A stretch of 64,000 bases of DNA from Singulisphaera sp. GP187 (GTDB lineage: Bacteria > Planctomycetota > Planctomycetia > Gemmatales > Gemmataceae): contig CAMDQN010000006.1 of assembly GCA_945905925.1 (NCBI GenBank), forward strand, positions 20,192 to 84,191, read 5' to 3'. The position numbers and the translations under genes are program-made. The notes below the pieces were generated by a model. It was not told where the DNA came from. It saw only the letters and a program-made list of their open reading frames with translations, and did no database searches. Of the stretch, positions 61,946-64,000 are shown piece after piece (the first letter of the stretch is position 1; every line of letters begins with the position of its first letter).

Positions 61946-62651
61946 GTTCCGTGGCTCGGCGGAGAACCGCGGTGCCGTTGCCTTTGCGCGGCACCGACAC
62001 CGGATCAGCACCCGTCACCCGCTGAGCTGTTTTGCCAGCTTCTGGACATCGCCATTGGTTTTCACATCGCCTGTGCGGGCCGGAGCCGTCCAAGCTTTCC
62101 CGTTCGAGCCGACGGTGAGCGGTTACTTGGCCGGGCGGTCGGGGAGCAGTTGATCAAGACGCCCGAAGGAGGCAGATAGACGATTGAGCACATCACACAG
62201 ATAGGTTCACGGATCGGGCCACCCGGAGGCAACGCCGCGCGTCGGCCGAGTACCGCGACGGCTGCTCGCCCGACGCGCGGCAGTTCATCCCGGAGTCGAT
62301 CGCGCCCGGGCCGGAAGCGCAGTTGGGCAACCTCCACACCGTGGGTGTGACCGTTCACAAACACAACTCGACGGATGGGGGGCAGCGCCGGAACGCGGCC
62401 AACGAGATGGGCCAGATCCCATCGACGGTCCAAACACCTTCTAACCGCACGTAAACGCTGTGGATAACAACAAAAACTTAATGCCGAGATTTCGAATCCG
62501 CGTCGCCGCACGCACCGAATGCACTGCGCCGAACGGAACGGGCATTGAACGTGTGCCTGCCAATCAGGTCGCTCTTTGCCTCCCAGGCTCCGTTCGGCGA
62601 CCGGTGCCGTTACGCCGGTCCCATCCCGTTCAAGTCCGTGGAGTTCCTGTG
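61946..62651. other. 706-bp region without a convincing gene
   Basis: No full gene is supported. On the minus strand a frame of 36 codons near 62022-62130 ends VKTNGDVQKLAKQLSG and then a stop; it looks like the tail of a lost gene. The last 100 bases resemble the leader of fasciclin copy 1. The stretch 62170-62450 is open on the plus strand but has no start or family resemblance. Confidence 0.4.
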
Positions 62652-63140
62652 ATGAAGTCGAAGCTGATTGGCGCGTTCACGTTCGCCGCCCTGATGTTGA
62701 TGTCGGCTCCGGCCCGCGCCGAAGAGCCGAAGACGATCGCCGGCATCGTCGCCGGGTCGAAGGATCACACCATCCTGCTCGCGCTGGTGAAGGAAGCCGG
62801 GCTGGCTGAAACCCTCAGTGGTAAGGGCGAGTGGACCGTGTTCGCCCCGACCGATGCCGCGTTCAAGAAGATCGACGCGGAGACCCTCAAGAAGGTCCAG
62901 GGCGACAAGGAACTGCTCAAGAAGATCCTGCTGGCACACGCGGTCAAGGGCACCGTGCTGTCCGGCGATGTCGTGAAACTCGACGGCAAGGAAGTCGAAA
63001 CCCTCCAGGGGACCAAGTTCAAGGTCGAGGTCAAGGGCAAGGCCGTGATGTTCGGCGACGCGAAGGTGACCGCGGTCGATCTGAAGGCCAGCAACGGTGT
63101 CGTCCACGTCATCGACACCGTCCTGATGCCCGCGAAGTAA
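62652..63140 (+). CDS. Secreted fasciclin (FAS1) domain protein, copy 2
   Basis: A 162-residue protein of the same length as copy 1 at 3906-4394 and almost identical after the signal peptide; most changes are in the leader and a few scattered positions (for example GEW for GEF, KAVMF for KTVMF). Signal peptide ends ARA at residue 24; FAS1 motifs TVFAPTDAAF and VVHVIDTVLMP are present. GGAG lies 8 bases before the ATG. Relative to copy 1 it is inverted and 58 kb away, with similar flanks. Confidence 0.9.
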   Translation: MKSKLIGAFTFAALMLMSAPARAEEPKTIAGIVAGSKDHTILLALVKEAGLAETLSGKGEWTVFAPTDAAFKKIDAETLKKVQGDKELLKKILLAHAVKGTVLSGDVVKLDGKEVETLQGTKFKVEVKGKAVMFGDAKVTAVDLKASNGVVHVIDTVLMPAK

Positions 63141-63147
63141 ATCCAGC

Positions 63148-63184
63148 GCCCGCGGGCGCGGGGACCGAAACCGCGCCCGCGGGC
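63148..63184 (+). terminator. Perfect 14-bp stem terminator after fasciclin copy 2
   Basis: GCCCGCGGGCGCGG (63148-63161) and its exact complement (63171-63184) form a hairpin with a 9-base loop, followed by TTTCGCT. It starts 8 bases past the stop. The weaker version of the same hairpin follows copy 1. Confidence 0.65.
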
Positions 63185-63401
63185 TTTCGCTGCGAACACC
63201 TTGCGTTAGCGATTCTCACCCGACTGACGAACGCGAAGGTCCGCGCCAGCGGTAGCTCGAAGTACACGGGGCCGAGAATCCCTATCGCGGCGGTCCGATT
63301 CTGAAAGCGAACGAGCAAAGGGTGGCCAATGTGCGTTCCGATTCGTCGTGAACCGTGCGAGACTCCTTCCCCGTGCGGCTATTCCGCAGGAGCGCTACGA
63401 A
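63185..63401. other. Short non-coding stretch
   Basis: No supported gene. A minus-strand frame here has no ribosome-binding site or recognisable motif. Sequence similarity to the flank of fasciclin copy 1 fades soon after 63200. Confidence 0.35.
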
Positions 63402-63851
63402 CCCCTATTTCCTAGATGATCTTCAGTTTTCGGCACGGCATGTGCGCCGGAACCCTAGGATTCCGAGCGTTTCCGACAATTCCCTGCCGAAATGACCGAG
63501 GGACCCAATGGGTGACCGCCAAAATGACCCACTCCGCGTGGATTTCGACCGTGAGATCAAGTTGGAGTTCCACGACTCGATCGTCACCAGCGATGCCGGA
63601 CTCCTCAGCCAAGGTGGTCCGGCGCGCTAAGTACGTCTCCTTTCAGTTGGCGGAAGTGGCGGTGCCGCGGAAGTTGTTCGCGGCGATCCCGACCCGCATC
63701 GGGCGGTTGCGGCGGGCGTGCGACACGGGGTGAGGTTGGCTCCGCTCGCGAAACCGATCCGTCCCGCGTGGCTGACCAACGCCGCCAAGGGTCCGCGGTG
63801 CGCCTGTTGTGCCGCTTTCGACGTATCTGGGGCCGAAAAACGCCTGGGGCG
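63402..63851 (+). mobile_element. Internally deleted IS1380-family derivative
   Basis: The left end CCCCTATTTCCTAGATG matches the right end of the full IS1380 at 36704, and the first 200 bases are closely similar. The transposase start (63508) gives 33 matching codons, then sequence jumps to the last 30 or so codons of the gene (FQLAEVAVPRKLFAAIPTRI), in a shifted frame. About 1.2 kb of the coding region is missing. The right end is cut near 63852 by another insertion. Such deleted copies can be moved in trans by the intact element. Confidence 0.75.
63508..63630 (+). pseudogene. IS1380 transposase remnant
   Basis: Forty codons from the ATG at 63508: the first 33 match the N-terminus of the intact IS1380 transposase (DFDREIKLEFHDS region), followed by 7 unrelated codons and a stop after the deletion. 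C-terminal codons persist downstream to 63733 but out of frame. It is non-functional. Confidence 0.8.
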
Positions 63852-63881
63852 CTAGTGCCACAACTCGCATCCAACATTTCA

Positions 63882-64000
63882 TCAGGTGGCAAGGCTTTGT
63901 GGTTTGTGTAGGTTTCGTGGTTTGACGCGGCGGTGCGGCGGGACGAAGTTGGCTCGGCGGTTCTTTTGGAGGGGCTTGCCGGTGTAGGTCCAGTCGAAGG
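63882..64000 (-). CDS. Transposase C-terminus of another IS (runs off the window)
   Basis: The last 38 codons of a minus-strand gene: FDWTYTGKPLQKNRRANFVP, then PPHRRVKPRNLHKPQ and a stop at 63882. The WTYTGKPL block followed by a basic tail is seen at the C-terminus of IS630-type transposases, but the fragment is too short for certainty. The sequence between the stop and 63852 (CTAGTGCCACAACTCGC) is probably the terminal repeat of this element, which cuts the IS1380 derivative. Confidence 0.5.
   Translation of the reverse strand, partial: FDWTYTGKPLQKNRRANFVPPHRRVKPRNLHKPQSLAT

Noticed and set aside
62062..62511. 149-codon minus-strand frame upstream of fasciclin copy 2
   Set aside because: No start signal, biased composition and no recognisable motif; the region appears to be remnant or leader sequence.

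Overview
The window is high-GC DNA from a planctomycete, most likely of the Gemmata type (Gemmataceae). The evidence is the density of secreted family-S1 sulfatases, two DUF1552/DUF1592-type gene pairs, a DUF1559 prepilin-like gene with its small lipoprotein, prolyl oligopeptidases with beta-propellers, and planctomycete-style transposases and inverted-repeat elements. This assignment is inferred from gene content. No rRNA, tRNA or CRISPR array was seen.

Layout. 1-5.4 kb: start of an SDR gene, a large epimerase/DUF2867 membrane protein, three small ORFs and two fasciclin genes separated by a 234-bp inverted-repeat element. 5.4-10.9 kb: an IS66 element and an IS4 element that have cut up a sulfatase-esterase fusion gene. 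11-28 kb: a compact minus-strand run of sulfatases, an S9 peptidase, a Gfo/Idh/MocA oxidoreductase, a DUF4832-type protein, an alpha-glucuronidase-like protein, a uronate-dehydrogenase-like epimerase and a sulfatase-glycosidase fusion whose 5' end is lost. 28-32 kb: a carotenoid-type cluster (acyltransferase remnant and two phytoene-desaturase-family genes), with an IS5-family element against its first start codon. 33-34.7 kb: lipoprotein plus DUF1559 gene. 35-39.6 kb: IS1380, a sulfatase stub, and a sulfatase broken by IS630, a 108-bp MITE and a one-base deletion. 39.6-50.9 kb: more sulfatases and fragments, a large peptidase fusion, an enolase-superfamily enzyme and a SASA-type esterase. 50.9-60.6 kb: two DUF1592/DUF1552 pairs around an unrecognised 541-residue protein. 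60.8-62 kb: a divergent XylR-type regulator. 62-64 kb: an inverted second copy of the first fasciclin gene, an internally deleted IS1380 relative, and the end of another transposase.

How the genes fit together. There are twelve sulfatase loci: seven look intact, one has lost its 5' end and four are disrupted or fragments. With acetyl-esterase, glycosidase-like, uronate-dehydrogenase-like and sugar-acid-dehydratase-like genes and a XylR-type sugar sensor, the simplest reading is a locus for stripping sulfate and acetyl groups from an anionic, probably uronic-acid-containing, glycan and then using the sugars. This is inferred from family membership; the substrate cannot be read from the sequence. 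No sulfatase-activating enzyme (FGE or anSME) lies in the window.

The most striking property is ongoing decay and reshuffling. Five IS elements, two MITE-like elements and at least three IS-free chimeric junctions sit inside or beside sulfatase genes, and several insertions still carry exact target duplications.
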